From NCBI GenBank assembly GCA_002373975.1, contig DFKZ01000090.1:1-12998 (forward strand): 12,998 nt of DNA. The letters run 5' to 3'. This document shows positions 1 through 7,350 of the stretch, piece after piece (the stretch's first letter is position 1; every line of letters begins with the position of its first letter). The DNA comes from Lachnospiraceae bacterium UBA3632. Lineage in GTDB: Bacteria; Bacillota; Clostridia; Lachnospirales; Lachnospiraceae. The notes under the pieces were generated by a model. The model worked only from the letters and a program-made list of their open reading frames with translations. It was not told the origin of the DNA and made no database searches. The translations under genes were made by a program, and so were the position numbers.

Positions 1-588
1 GAAAAGACGGCTCAGGTGGTTGACGAGATAAGCAAGGCTGCCGAAGGCATAATCTCCATCGCAAGCCAGACCAACCTTCTGGCTCTCAATGCCTCCATCG
101 AGGCAGCAAGAGCAGGTGAGGCCGGAAAAGGATTTGCTGTAGTTGCCGACAATATCAAAGGCCTTGCGGAAGAGTCCAACCAGATGGCAGGTGAGATCAC
201 AAGGATGCTCAGTACCATCACCCAGTATTCAAACGAGAACAAGAATCTCACTTCAGACATCAAGCAGGCCACTTCAAATGAGGCCTCGGCACTTGATGAC
301 ATGACAGCTTCCTTTGATGAAATGCTCACTCTCCTTAAGGAAACGGAGCAGGGCAACAAAGATATTTCTGCCCTTGTAAACAGCATGACCGAAGGCAAGG
401 ACAAGATAATGGCTTCTGTCGATTCGCTCTCAAGCCTTTCCGAGGAATATGCCGCTTCCACTCAGGAAACCAGCGCATCCATCACACAGCTTTCATCCAA
501 TATGGGAGCGGTTGTGGATCAGGCGGACGGACTCGGTCAGATATCTTCGCAGCTTAAGAGTAATGTTGAGTTCTTTAAGGTAAGATGA
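1..588 (+). CDS. Methyl-accepting chemotaxis protein, C-terminal part (5' end outside window)
   Basis: The reading frame is open from base 1 and gives 195 residues before TGA. It is the cytoplasmic signalling domain of a chemoreceptor, which forms a long antiparallel coiled coil and controls the CheA kinase through CheW. The conserved hairpin-tip region is visible near residues 24-60: LLALNASIEAARAGE, then GKGFAVVADNIKGLAEES. The return helix follows, with heptad-like Ala/Ser/Leu spacing, and the protein ends in VEFFKVR, a common MCP ending. No CheR/CheB-tethering pentapeptide is seen at the C terminus. The ligand-binding and membrane parts lie upstream, so the stimulus is unknown. A 3' hairpin (arms 584-591 and 601-608) overlaps the stop codon, and a stronger terminator follows at 635-660. 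The gene converges on the PilZ gene. Confidence 0.93.
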   Translation, partial: EKTAQVVDEISKAAEGIISIASQTNLLALNASIEAARAGEAGKGFAVVADNIKGLAEESNQMAGEITRMLSTITQYSNENKNLTSDIKQATSNEASALDDMTASFDEMLTLLKETEQGNKDISALVNSMTEGKDKIMASVDSLSSLSEEYAASTQETSASITQLSSNMGAVVDQADGLGQISSQLKSNVEFFKVR

Positions 589-634
589 TCGAACACGTTC
601 CGATCATCTTTGGAACATGGCATGTATAAACTAT

Positions 635-666
635 AAGGGCAGCCTTTACAGGCTGCCCTTTATTTA
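635..666. terminator. Bidirectional intrinsic terminator between the convergent MCP and PilZ genes
   Basis: A perfect 10-bp stem, AAGGGCAGCC (635-644) with GGCTGCCCTT (651-660), has a 6-nt loop and is followed by TATTTAT. On the other strand the stem is followed by TATAGTTTAT, so it can serve both converging genes. The T tracts are short and interrupted. Confidence 0.8.
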
Positions 667-684
667 TCGATATCGTTGATATCC

Positions 685-1254
685 TCACATGATCTTAGGT
701 ATCACCACTCTGTTGATGTGGTCGAAGTTACCGCTTATCATCACACCATAGGTATTGTCATCTCCCTTATACACTACCTCTCCCGGTATGTATACGGGAA
801 TGATCTCTGACGGATCGTAGAGCATCACTTCCTCACCCATGTCGAGATTGATCGTGGTTGTGATGTTTACTCCGGTGTATGAGATATTATTCATGTGCAC
901 TCTCTCATGACGCTTTCTGTTCATCAGCATCAGATCCGACGAGAGCTCATAGCGGAAGAACATTCTCTTATCGCCGGTATCCAATTCAAAATCATCGCTT
1001 TCTATGAAGACACCCTCAACATTGACGAGCACGCCCTTATTGAAGATATATACCACATCCGATTCCACATCTTCGTATATCAGGCAGTAAAGATTCTTGC
1101 TGGCCATGGATGGGATTATTTCGTCCTTCAGGCGGATCGTCCTGTAATCGACGATCACCGGAGTGCACACCTCGGACTCAAGATTGTCCTCACTGTTATA
1201 CCAGTACAGAACAAACACACCCTTATTCTCTTTTATCAGATCGGTGAGTTGCAT
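685..1254 (-). CDS. PilZ-domain protein, probable c-di-GMP receptor
   Basis: A 189-residue cytoplasmic protein with no signal peptide or membrane segment. The PilZ c-di-GMP-binding signature is complete: R97-x3-R101 (RMFFR) and N123-x-S125-x2-G128 (NISYTG). Residues 1-90 form a separate mostly beta N-terminal domain, as in YcgR-like two-domain PilZ proteins, but no specific N-terminal family is recognised. The start is placed at MQLTDL because CGGAGG lies 7-8 nt upstream. An ATG nine codons further upstream opens the same frame but would put this ribosome site inside the gene. The protein likely senses c-di-GMP and acts on motility, adhesion or envelope functions. The target cannot be read from the sequence. 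It is divergent from a GGDEF/EAL protein with EAL phosphodiesterase residues intact, which suggests a receptor and an enzyme working in the same circuit (inference). Confidence 0.85.
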   Translation of the reverse strand: MQLTDLIKENKGVFVLYWYNSEDNLESEVCTPVIVDYRTIRLKDEIIPSMASKNLYCLIYEDVESDVVYIFNKGVLVNVEGVFIESDDFELDTGDKRMFFRYELSSDLMLMNRKRHERVHMNNISYTGVNITTTINLDMGEEVMLYDPSEIIPVYIPGEVVYKGDDNTYGVMISGNFDHINRVVIPKIM

Positions 1255-1290
1255 AAATCTGCCTCCGTTGCTATACAGCAATTCAAATAC

Positions 1291-1319
1291 ATTTTACAAA
1301 AGAAATTCAGAATTTTCAA
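1291..1319 (-). promoter_or_regulatory. Sigma-A type promoter of the PilZ gene
   Basis: On the - strand, TTGAAA (1314-1319) and TAAAAT (1291-1296) are separated by exactly 17 bp. Transcription would start near 1284, giving a leader of about 30 nt that carries the CGGAGG ribosome site. Both boxes match the consensus at five of six positions. Confidence 0.65.
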
Positions 1320-1379
1320 CTAAAATATATGTATTGCATAATAAATATGCACAAAAATCATAGAATTATACGGGTATCA

Positions 1380-1408
1380 TTGTTAATATTGCCCGATTAT
1401 GATATACT
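1380..1408 (+). promoter_or_regulatory. Sigma-A type promoter of the GGDEF/EAL gene, abutting its start codon
   Basis: TTGTTA (1380-1385) and TATACT (1403-1408) are separated by 17 bp. The expected transcription start is about 1415-1417, and the ATG is at 1417-1419, so the message would have essentially no leader. An in-frame TAA at 1408-1410 excludes an upstream start. Confidence 0.6.
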
Positions 1409-1416
1409 AAAGCTCG

Positions 1417-3348
1417 ATGAAACTGCTATATTACGACTATTGCGCATTATTCATATTGGCGATACTTCTGTTTTCAAGTATCTTCCGGGGACTGACCAAG
1501 GGGCGCCTAAACAAATGCTTTATGTGGCTTCTTACTTTGTCCCTCATTAGTGTGGTGGCAGATATTCTGTCAGTACTGTTTGACGTGCACGCCGGTGTCC
1601 CTCTGCCCTTAAAATATATCGTTCACACCATCTATCTTGTCAGTCACAACCTGATGCCGGCCCTTTACGTTATCTATATCATGATCCTGACAGATACCGA
1701 CTACAGGATGAACGGCCTTCGTCGCGTGCTTTTCATCATTCCTTTCTCTGCAGTTGTTTTTATCTCATTGCTTAACATCTTCACCGGATGGCTCTTTTAC
1801 TTCGACAATGAACTTCATTACACCAGAGGTATACTTTTCCCTGTTCTGTATATTACGGCGGTGCTGTATATTCTGCATATTCTTGTGCTCATGGCCAGGT
1901 TCGGCCGGTCTCTCAGCCGTCTGAGCCGCATTGCGATCGACGGTATCGTTCCGATGATGGCGGTTGCAACCATAGTGCAGTTTCTCCGGCCGGATCTGCT
2001 TTTTGAGATGTTCGCCAACTCCCTTTCGATGCTGCTTGTGTCGACACTGATCAACCGTCCCGAGGACATTCTTGATACCGAATCCGGTCTCAGTAACAGA
2101 AAAGCCTGTACCGACACTCTCAAGAGGTGTATCAAAAACCGCAAGCCCCTCGAGCTTATCCTTCTGAACATTACAAATTACAAATTTGTTGAGGGAATCG
2201 TAGGATACGAAGGCATGCTCAAGATCACGCGCAAGGTCTCCAACCGCATTCTTGGCATAAACCGTATCCACCGCGTATTTTCCGAGCTTTTCTATCTCGG
2301 GGATGGCAGATTCTGCTTTGAGATGAACTCCCGCAAATTTGATAAAACGACGTACATGGCCCATTATCTCAACGAGATCCTCAGCATTCCCATAAGCTAT
2401 GCTTCCATGGAACTCAGTCTTAATGCCGTCATCTGCGTGACGCGTTGTCCCGAAGATATTCACGATGCCGAATCTGTCATGGCATTTCAGGAGGATCTGA
2501 CCTCCGGCTTTTACAACGGCAACGTGCTTTTCGCCTCCGAGATTTATTCCGGATATCATTACAGCCTTATGAGGCAGATAGATTCCATCATCGAAAACGC
2601 TCTGGCAAACAAGCTGTTTGAGGTCTATTATCAGCCAATATATTCCATACATGACGACAGGTTTAACTCGGCGGAAGCGCTGATACGGCTTAAGGATGAG
2701 ACCTACGGATTTATATCCCCGGAGTTCTTTATCCCGGCAGCCGAAAAGAGCGGAGCCATCCACCGTATCGGTGCGTTTGTTCTGGAAGAGGTGTGCAAGT
2801 TTATCGGAAGTCCCGAATTTGAGGGACTGGGTGTTGATTACATAGAGGTCAACCTGTCCGCAGCCCAGTGTATGAGAAACGATCTGCACAAGGAAGTGCT
2901 GAAGATCATGCGCAGATACGGTATAGATCACAGCAGGATCAATCTCGAGATAACCGAGACAGCCGCTTCCGCTTCCCAGGATACGCTCGAAGAAAACATG
3001 CGAAAGCTTGAATCAAAGGGACTCACCTTCTCCCTGGACGATTACGGAACCGGTTATTCCAATATGGACCGCGTATCCTCAATGAATTTCCGCATAATCA
3101 AGCTGGATAAGTCGTTTGTAAATGTTCAGAGGAACGAAAAGCGTGATATCGTGCTGGACAATACCGTAAACATGATAAAAGAACTGGGTATGAAGATCGT
3201 GGTTGAAGGTGTTGAATCCGCAGAAATATTGCAGCGGTTTGCCGATCTTCAGTGTGATTATATACAGGGCTTTTTCTTCTCAAAGCCCATTCCTAAACCG
3301 GATTATATTGAATATATCAAACGTCAAAACGGTATCCGACAAGGGTAA
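1417..3348 (+). CDS. Membrane-anchored protein with degenerate GGDEF and intact EAL domain, probable c-di-GMP phosphodiesterase
   Basis: A 643-residue protein. Residues 1-212 hold about six or seven hydrophobic segments (for example 8-22, 36-55, 78-92, 103-123, 138-160, 177-210) and form a multi-pass sensor or anchor of unknown ligand. Residues about 220-375 are a GGDEF-like domain whose signature is GDGRF (295-299), so cyclase activity is unlikely. Residues about 395-635 are an EAL domain with all usual catalytic residues visible: E420-A-L, N479, E511, D541-D542, K562, E597 and Q617, plus the loop-6 motif DDYGTGYS. Hydrolysis of c-di-GMP to pGpG at the membrane is therefore expected. No Shine-Dalgarno sequence precedes the ATG. 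The first codon lies at the predicted transcription start. The 3' end overlaps convergent truA by 32 bp. It is divergent from a PilZ gene. Confidence 0.9.
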   Translation: MKLLYYDYCALFILAILLFSSIFRGLTKGRLNKCFMWLLTLSLISVVADILSVLFDVHAGVPLPLKYIVHTIYLVSHNLMPALYVIYIMILTDTDYRMNGLRRVLFIIPFSAVVFISLLNIFTGWLFYFDNELHYTRGILFPVLYITAVLYILHILVLMARFGRSLSRLSRIAIDGIVPMMAVATIVQFLRPDLLFEMFANSLSMLLVSTLINRPEDILDTESGLSNRKACTDTLKRCIKNRKPLELILLNITNYKFVEGIVGYEGMLKITRKVSNRILGINRIHRVFSELFYLGDGRFCFEMNSRKFDKTTYMAHYLNEILSIPISYASMELSLNAVICVTRCPEDIHDAESVMAFQEDLTSGFYNGNVLFASEIYSGYHYSLMRQIDSIIENALANKLFEVYYQPIYSIHDDRFNSAEALIRLKDETYGFISPEFFIPAAEKSGAIHRIGAFVLEEVCKFIGSPEFEGLGVDYIEVNLSAAQCMRNDLHKEVLKIMRRYGIDHSRINLEITETAASASQDTLEENMRKLESKGLTFSLDDYGTGYSNMDRVSSMNFRIIKLDKSFVNVQRNEKRDIVLDNTVNMIKELGMKIVVEGVESAEILQRFADLQCDYIQGFFFSKPIPKPDYIEYIKRQNGIRQG

Positions 3349-4072
3349 GTCCCTTCGCGGGAAGTGTGGGACCTGCCTTGGTCCTGTCGCAGGATGCTAT
3401 TATCCCCTCGATATCCGAGGGGTTTTTCTTTCCCGTTCCCACATCGGTAAGCGTGCCGGCAATGATACGCACCATATTGTAAAGAAAACCATTCCCCGTT
3501 ACCCGTATCACTATGTCATCGCTATCCCTTACGACCCTGAGGTCATAAATAGTCCTTACGGTACTCTCAGCCTGTGAATCTGCCGCACAGAAGGCTGCAA
3601 AATCATGCTCGCCCAAAAATGCACCGCAGGCTTCGTTCATTTTATCCATGTCGAGATCATGACGCAGGAAATGGGCATAGAGACGCCTTGTGGGCATCTG
3701 AACACTGCCGCCGGTTATTCTGTATTCATAAGTTTTTCTACAGTTCTGCTTTCTGGGATGCCAGTCTCCCGGCACTTCATCCGACATAACTATCCTGATA
3801 TCCTCAGGAAGCCGGGCATTTACCGCACCCGCAAATTTCTCGGGCGGTATGGGACTGTCGGTATCAAATACAGCTATATTGCCAAGGGAATGTACACCGG
3901 CATCAGTACGGCTGGCTCCTATAACCTGTGTCTCCTTCCCGAGAAGATCGCTGATCGCCCTTACAAGTTCCGACTCGATAGTTACTATTTCTTTATTCGG
4001 ATTGTTCTGTATCTGCCACCCGTGATAACAGGTTCCGTCGTAGGCGACAGTCAATCTTATCCTTTTTGTCAT
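3317..4072 (-). CDS. truA: tRNA pseudouridine(38-40) synthase
   Basis: A 251-residue enzyme that isomerises uridine to pseudouridine at positions 38-40 in the anticodon arm of many tRNAs. The catalytic motif is GASRTDAGVH with nucleophile D57. Other family signatures are visible: YDGTCYHGWQ at the N terminus, KTYEYRI in the middle, the FLYNMVRIIAGTL block and GPTLPAKGLTLVGY near the end. Length is typical of the family. The ribosome site is weak (GGA 6-9 nt upstream). It is the last gene of the ECF transporter group, separated from ecfT by 210 bp of repeat-rich DNA. Its final 32 bp overlap the convergent GGDEF/EAL gene, and a + strand terminator lies inside its 3' part. In many Firmicutes truA is followed by rplM-rpsI. 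That continuation is absent here. Confidence 0.97.
   Translation of the reverse strand: MTKRIRLTVAYDGTCYHGWQIQNNPNKEIVTIESELVRAISDLLGKETQVIGASRTDAGVHSLGNIAVFDTDSPIPPEKFAGAVNARLPEDIRIVMSDEVPGDWHPRKQNCRKTYEYRITGGSVQMPTRRLYAHFLRHDLDMDKMNEACGAFLGEHDFAAFCAADSQAESTVRTIYDLRVVRDSDDIVIRVTGNGFLYNMVRIIAGTLTDVGTGKKNPSDIEGIIASCDRTKAGPTLPAKGLTLVGYRFDV
3404..3430 (+). terminator. Intrinsic terminator for the GGDEF/EAL gene, inside the truA coding sequence
   Basis: Stem CCCCTCG (3404-3410) with CGAGGGG (3416-3422), 5-nt loop, followed by TTTTTCTT. It begins 55 bp after the GGDEF/EAL stop codon and lies antisense to truA codons for GKKNPSDIEG. There is no better + strand candidate nearby. Confidence 0.75.
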
Positions 4073-4120
4073 AATTTTCCGATTTGTTTGAATAATTAAT
4101 TCTACTTTTCGCGCTGATTG

Positions 4121-4292
4121 TTAACATAAGGGCTGATTTTGCCTGTTTATGTTAATATATGATCACCTTGTATCAAATAAAGCCCGTATTATGTGGATTT
4201 TAAATTGCTACTCTGTTATCAATTTCGGTTTACATAATTCCTGTCATCAAATTTACATAAGCCTGTAATTGTGCATTTCGGTCTACATAATT
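4121..4292. repeat. Cluster of six ACATAA-centred repeats in the ecfT-truA gap
   Basis: An 18-bp direct repeat, ATTTCGGTTTACATAATT at 4222-4239 and again at 4275-4292 with one mismatch, is spaced 53 bp apart. The second copy covers the ecfT stop codon. A related copy, TTTACATAAGCCTG, lies at 4252-4265. An inverted pair, TTAACATAA (4121-4129) and TTATGTTAA (4147-4155), also encloses GGC/GCC (4131-4133 and 4141-4143). A sixth ACATAA, on the - strand, is at 4190-4195. A weak - strand promoter could use TATCAA (4171-4176) as its -35 and the right arm of the inverted pair as its -10, so the pair might be an operator for truA. No regulator is identifiable. Confidence 0.5.
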
Positions 4293-5098
4293 TTAAACAG
4301 ACTCAGACGTCCAAGGTAGATACTTACCACCATATATGCCGCCAGAATGAGATATGCAATTGCGTCCCTGCTCTTATATTTCAGCGGCTTCATCTTGGTT
4401 CTTCCCTCACCGCCGTGATAGCATCTTGCCTCCATGGCATTTGCCAGGTCTCCCGCTCTTCTGAAAGCCGATATGAACAACGGGACGAGTATAGGCACCA
4501 TAGCCTTTATCCGCTTAAACAGGTTTCCGCTCTCAAGATCCGCGCCTCTTGCAAGCTGGGCCTTCATTATTCTGTCAGTCTCCTCCAGTAGGATGGGTAT
4601 GAATCTCAAAGAGATGGACATCATCATAGCGATCTCATGAACCGGCACCTTTATCACTTTCAGGAAACGCAGTCCCTTCTCAAGCCCGTCTGTCAGGTGA
4701 TTGGGGGTGGTAGTGAGTGTCATGATCGAAGATCCGATGATCAGCAGCGTAATCCGGAGTGCAAGCTGCACCGCAAGGATTATTCCCTGCTTTGTGATCT
4801 TCAGCTTCCAGAAAGAAAGCACCACATCTCCCTGTGTGACAAACAGATTGATCAGAACGGTTATCAGCATCAGAATAACTATGGTTCTCATGCCCCTTAT
4901 CATAAACGAAAAGGGCACCCTTGACATTATTATGACTGTTGCAAGAAAAATGGTCGCTATTGCATATCCCACAGGATTGTTAAACAGAAACAGGGACACA
5001 AAATAGAGTATGGTCCCCAGCAGCTTAACCCTGGGGTCAAGCCGGTGGATCACACTCTCTGTCTGATAGTATTGTCCTAAGGTAATATCCTTTAACAT
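4283..5098 (-). CDS. ecfT: ECF transporter transmembrane scaffold protein EcfT
   Basis: A 271-residue integral membrane protein that couples the EcfA1/EcfA2 ATPases to interchangeable substrate-binding S components for vitamins or metal ions. Hydrophobic segments lie near residues 26-58, 70-88, 105-128 and 245-263. The two coupling-helix motifs that insert into the ATPases are visible: ARG at 183-185 (AQLARGAD) and ARC at 224-226 (AMEARCYHGG), where the second Gly is replaced by Cys. The start is certain by family alignment (MLKDITLGQYY) and because an in-frame TAA lies just upstream, but the ribosome site is poor. It follows ecfA2 after 47 bp. No S-component gene is present, consistent with a shared group II module. 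Confidence 0.96.
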   Translation of the reverse strand: MLKDITLGQYYQTESVIHRLDPRVKLLGTILYFVSLFLFNNPVGYAIATIFLATVIIMSRVPFSFMIRGMRTIVILMLITVLINLFVTQGDVVLSFWKLKITKQGIILAVQLALRITLLIIGSSIMTLTTTPNHLTDGLEKGLRFLKVIKVPVHEIAMMMSISLRFIPILLEETDRIMKAQLARGADLESGNLFKRIKAMVPILVPLFISAFRRAGDLANAMEARCYHGGEGRTKMKPLKYKSRDAIAYLILAAYMVVSIYLGRLSLFKIM

Positions 5099-5145
5099 CC
5101 CGCTTTAACTGCTCTATCCTTACTTTTTCTTATCTATTCTTCTTA

Positions 5146-6003
5146 TCACTTGCCTGTTTTTCCAAGCGCCCTCAGTATCTCGTCCGCGGCTTTGCCTATA
5201 GTGGTGATCTCTTCACTTACGTTAAGTCCCTTTTCCCTGAGCGCATGCATTATATACGTCACCTGCGGGGCGGAAAGCCCAATAGCTTCCAGCTCTTTGT
5301 ATTGCGAGAACACTTCCCTCGGGGTATTATCGAGAAATATCTCTCCCTTATTCATGACAACTATCCTGTCCACATATTCCGCCACATCTTCCATTGAGTG
5401 TGACACCAGCAGAATAGTCATATTCTCCGTCTTCTGAAGCTCTTTTATCAGCCCCAGGATCTCATCCCTTCCCCTTGGATCAAGGCCTGCTGTGGGTTCA
5501 TCCAGGATAAGCACCTCGGGGTTCATGGCAAGCACCCCTGCTATAGCCACGCGTCTTTTCTGCCCTCCGGACAGATCAAAAGGTGAAGAGTATATTAAAT
5601 CCTCGGGAAATCCAACCTTTTTCAGTGCATCATAAGCCCTGAGCTCACATTCTTTCTTATCCAGCCCCTGATTCTTAGGTCCGTAACAGACATCAGCCAA
5701 TACGGTCTCCGCAAAAAGCTGATGCTCCGGATACTGGAAAACCAGACCAACCTTGCTGCGCAACTTCTTAAGGTCATATCCCTTTTCGTATATGTCCTCG
5801 CCATTATAATAGATGGCACCTTCGCTTGCCTTGAGAAGGCCGTTGAGATGCTGCATCAGAGTGGATTTGCCCGAACCCGTATGCCCGATGATCCCGATAA
5901 ACTGTCCGTCCGGGATGGAAAGGCATATATCCCTGAGTGCTTTATGCTCCATTTCCGTGCCTTTTCCGAATATGTAATTGACGTGATCAATTATTATCGA
6001 CAC
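5146..6003 (-). CDS. ecfA2: ECF transporter ATP-binding protein EcfA2
   Basis: A 285-residue ABC ATPase, one half of the EcfA1/EcfA2 heterodimer that powers ECF transport on the inner face of the membrane. All motifs are intact: Walker A GHTGSGKST (40-48), Q-loop Q90 in FQYPEHQLF, signature LSGGQ (144-148), Walker B ILDEPT with catalytic E169, D-loop AGLDPRG and switch H202. The long C-terminal part (about 220-285) is typical of EcfA proteins. The start codon is GTG, preceded by GGAAGGA at a good distance. Its first 10 bases overlap the end of ecfA1, which indicates translational coupling. Assignment as A2 rests on being second after ecfA1 in the conserved order. Confidence 0.95.
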   Translation of the reverse strand: MSIIIDHVNYIFGKGTEMEHKALRDICLSIPDGQFIGIIGHTGSGKSTLMQHLNGLLKASEGAIYYNGEDIYEKGYDLKKLRSKVGLVFQYPEHQLFAETVLADVCYGPKNQGLDKKECELRAYDALKKVGFPEDLIYSSPFDLSGGQKRRVAIAGVLAMNPEVLILDEPTAGLDPRGRDEILGLIKELQKTENMTILLVSHSMEDVAEYVDRIVVMNKGEIFLDNTPREVFSQYKELEAIGLSAPQVTYIMHALREKGLNVSEEITTIGKAADEILRALGKTGK

Positions 6004-6845
6004 CTTGATATTCCTTCCACCAGTTCTTCCACTGTAAGTATCCCCTCCGGCAGGTTAAGTCCCTTTTTCTTAAGTTCCCACGCCAAAAGCGTCACCTGGG
6101 GCACATCCAGTCTCAATGCTTTGAGTTCATCAACCAGCGAAAAGATCTGCTTCGGGGTACCCTGCATCACGATCTTTCCGCCGTCCATAACAAACACCCT
6201 GTCGGCATTTATAACCTCTTCCATGTAATGAGTGATAAGAATAACCGTAACGCCCTCTTTTTTGTTGAGTTCCCGGGCTGCATCTATCACTTCACGCCGT
6301 CCTTTCGGATCAAGCATGGCTGTAGGCTCATCCAGCACTATACATTTAGGCTTCATGGCCAGCACTCCTGCTATGGACACACGTTGCTTCTGCCCGCCGG
6401 AGAGCTTATTCGGCGAATGCTTCCTGTATTCGTACATTCCTACAGCTTTGAGGCTTTCTTCAACTCTTTTCCATATTTCCTCAGTGGGGACACCCATATT
6501 TTCAGGGCCAAATCCCACATCCTCTTCCACTACCTGTCCGATGATCTGGTTATCGGGATTCTGAAATACCATTCCGGCGGTCTGCCTGATGTCCCAGATC
6601 TTATCTTCATCGCTTGTATCATTTCCGTCCACCCATACAGTCCCTTCCTCGGGTGTAAGAATAGCATTAAAATGCTTGGCAAGAGTAGACTTTCCCGATC
6701 CGTTCCGGCCAAGGATGGCGATAAAATCCCCCTTCTTTATTCCAAGCGAGATGTGGTCCAGGGCAGTGGTGATGCCGGTTACTTCACCTTCGTCATCACG
6801 CCTTATATATTCATATAAAACATCCTGTGTTTTGATTATATCCAT
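5994..6845 (-). CDS. ecfA1: ECF transporter ATP-binding protein EcfA1
   Basis: A 283-residue ABC ATPase pairing with EcfA2. Motifs seen: Walker A GRNGSGKST (46-54), Q-loop Q95 in FQNPDNQ, signature LSGGQ (148-152), Walker B IVLDEPT with E173, D-loop AMLDPKG and switch H206. EcfA proteins usually carry the FQNPDNQ form of the Q-loop, as here. The ATG lies 2 bp after the stop of the upstream membrane protein gene and has no clear ribosome site, so it probably depends on coupling to that gene. The 3' end overlaps ecfA2 by 10 bp. It is the first of three consecutive ECF genes, in the order found downstream of rplQ in many Firmicutes. Confidence 0.95.
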   Translation of the reverse strand: MDIIKTQDVLYEYIRRDDEGEVTGITTALDHISLGIKKGDFIAILGRNGSGKSTLAKHFNAILTPEEGTVWVDGNDTSDEDKIWDIRQTAGMVFQNPDNQIIGQVVEEDVGFGPENMGVPTEEIWKRVEESLKAVGMYEYRKHSPNKLSGGQKQRVSIAGVLAMKPKCIVLDEPTAMLDPKGRREVIDAARELNKKEGVTVILITHYMEEVINADRVFVMDGGKIVMQGTPKQIFSLVDELKALRLDVPQVTLLAWELKKKGLNLPEGILTVEELVEGISRCR

Positions 6846-6847
6846 GA

Positions 6848-7336
6848 TCAGAATTTATCCAAAAAACTTTTCAGCTCAACGTAATTTTCAAACTCGTGTC
6901 CGGCCTTAAACAGATCGTATAAATACTGAAGCGCTTCCTGCGGATCCTCCACCTCGGCGCTTATCTCCGCCTTGCATATTTCGTGGTCGGAATTATAATA
7001 CATCACACGAAACTTATATCCGTCTTTTTCGTCCGTGTAATAAAAGTTATCGTAGATCTCCTGTACGGATACTCCCCCTATCGACTCCCCGTCCGTTCCT
7101 TCCGCCTCTTTGGCCCCATCTTCATCCTTTGCCCCGGCGTTATCCGGGTTTTCCGTTTCTCCTGTTTCTTTTGCCTCAGGTTTTGCCAGGGCCACTTCAG
7201 GATTCTTCCTTGCGTAGTCATTTAAAGAAGTCTGGCTTTTTTGCATAACCCTTGTTGCTATCCCCACAAATAAACAGAGTACGCCTATTACGGCTACCAT
7301 TTTTATTATTTTTTTCCAATCGTAGTTATTATGCAT
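6848..7336 (-). CDS. Unrecognised single-pass membrane protein between rplQ and ecfA1
   Basis: A 162-residue protein not recognised from its sequence. Residues 1-11 are basic and polar (MHNNYDWKKII), followed by one hydrophobic segment (about 12-27), then a low-complexity Glu/Ala/Gly/Asp/Lys-rich linker (about 46-88) and a C-terminal domain of about 72 residues with many aromatic residues (NFYYTDEKDGYKF, ALQYLYDLF). The layout is that of a membrane-anchored protein with an extracytoplasmic or tethered cytoplasmic domain. There is no lipobox. Its stop lies 2 bp before ecfA1, so the two are cotranscribed and probably coupled. The only ribosome-site-like sequence is GAGTAAG, close to the ATG. 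I see no convincing - strand promoter between this gene and the rplQ terminator. A role with the ECF module is only an inference from position. Confidence 0.8.
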   Translation of the reverse strand: MHNNYDWKKIIKMVAVIGVLCLFVGIATRVMQKSQTSLNDYARKNPEVALAKPEAKETGETENPDNAGAKDEDGAKEAEGTDGESIGGVSVQEIYDNFYYTDEKDGYKFRVMYYNSDHEICKAEISAEVEDPQEALQYLYDLFKAGHEFENYVELKSFLDKF

Positions 7337-7341
7337 ATATC
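7313..7341 (+). promoter_or_regulatory. Weak candidate promoter for the + strand structured RNA
   Basis: TTTCCA (7313-7318) and TATATC (7336-7341) are 17 bp apart. Each matches the consensus at four of six positions. Initiation near 7349-7351 would place the RNA 5' end just before its closing stem. It overlaps the start codon of the opposite-strand membrane protein gene. Confidence 0.3.
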
Positions 7342-7350
7342 TTACTCATT

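Noticed and set aside
895..1323. + strand open frame across the PilZ gene
   Set aside because: It is a shadow of the PilZ coding strand, which has both PilZ motifs and a good ribosome site.
1765..2931. Long - strand open frame of 388 codons inside the GGDEF/EAL gene
   Set aside because: The + strand protein has clear EAL catalytic motifs throughout this stretch. The antisense translation shows no family features and no ribosome site or promoter.
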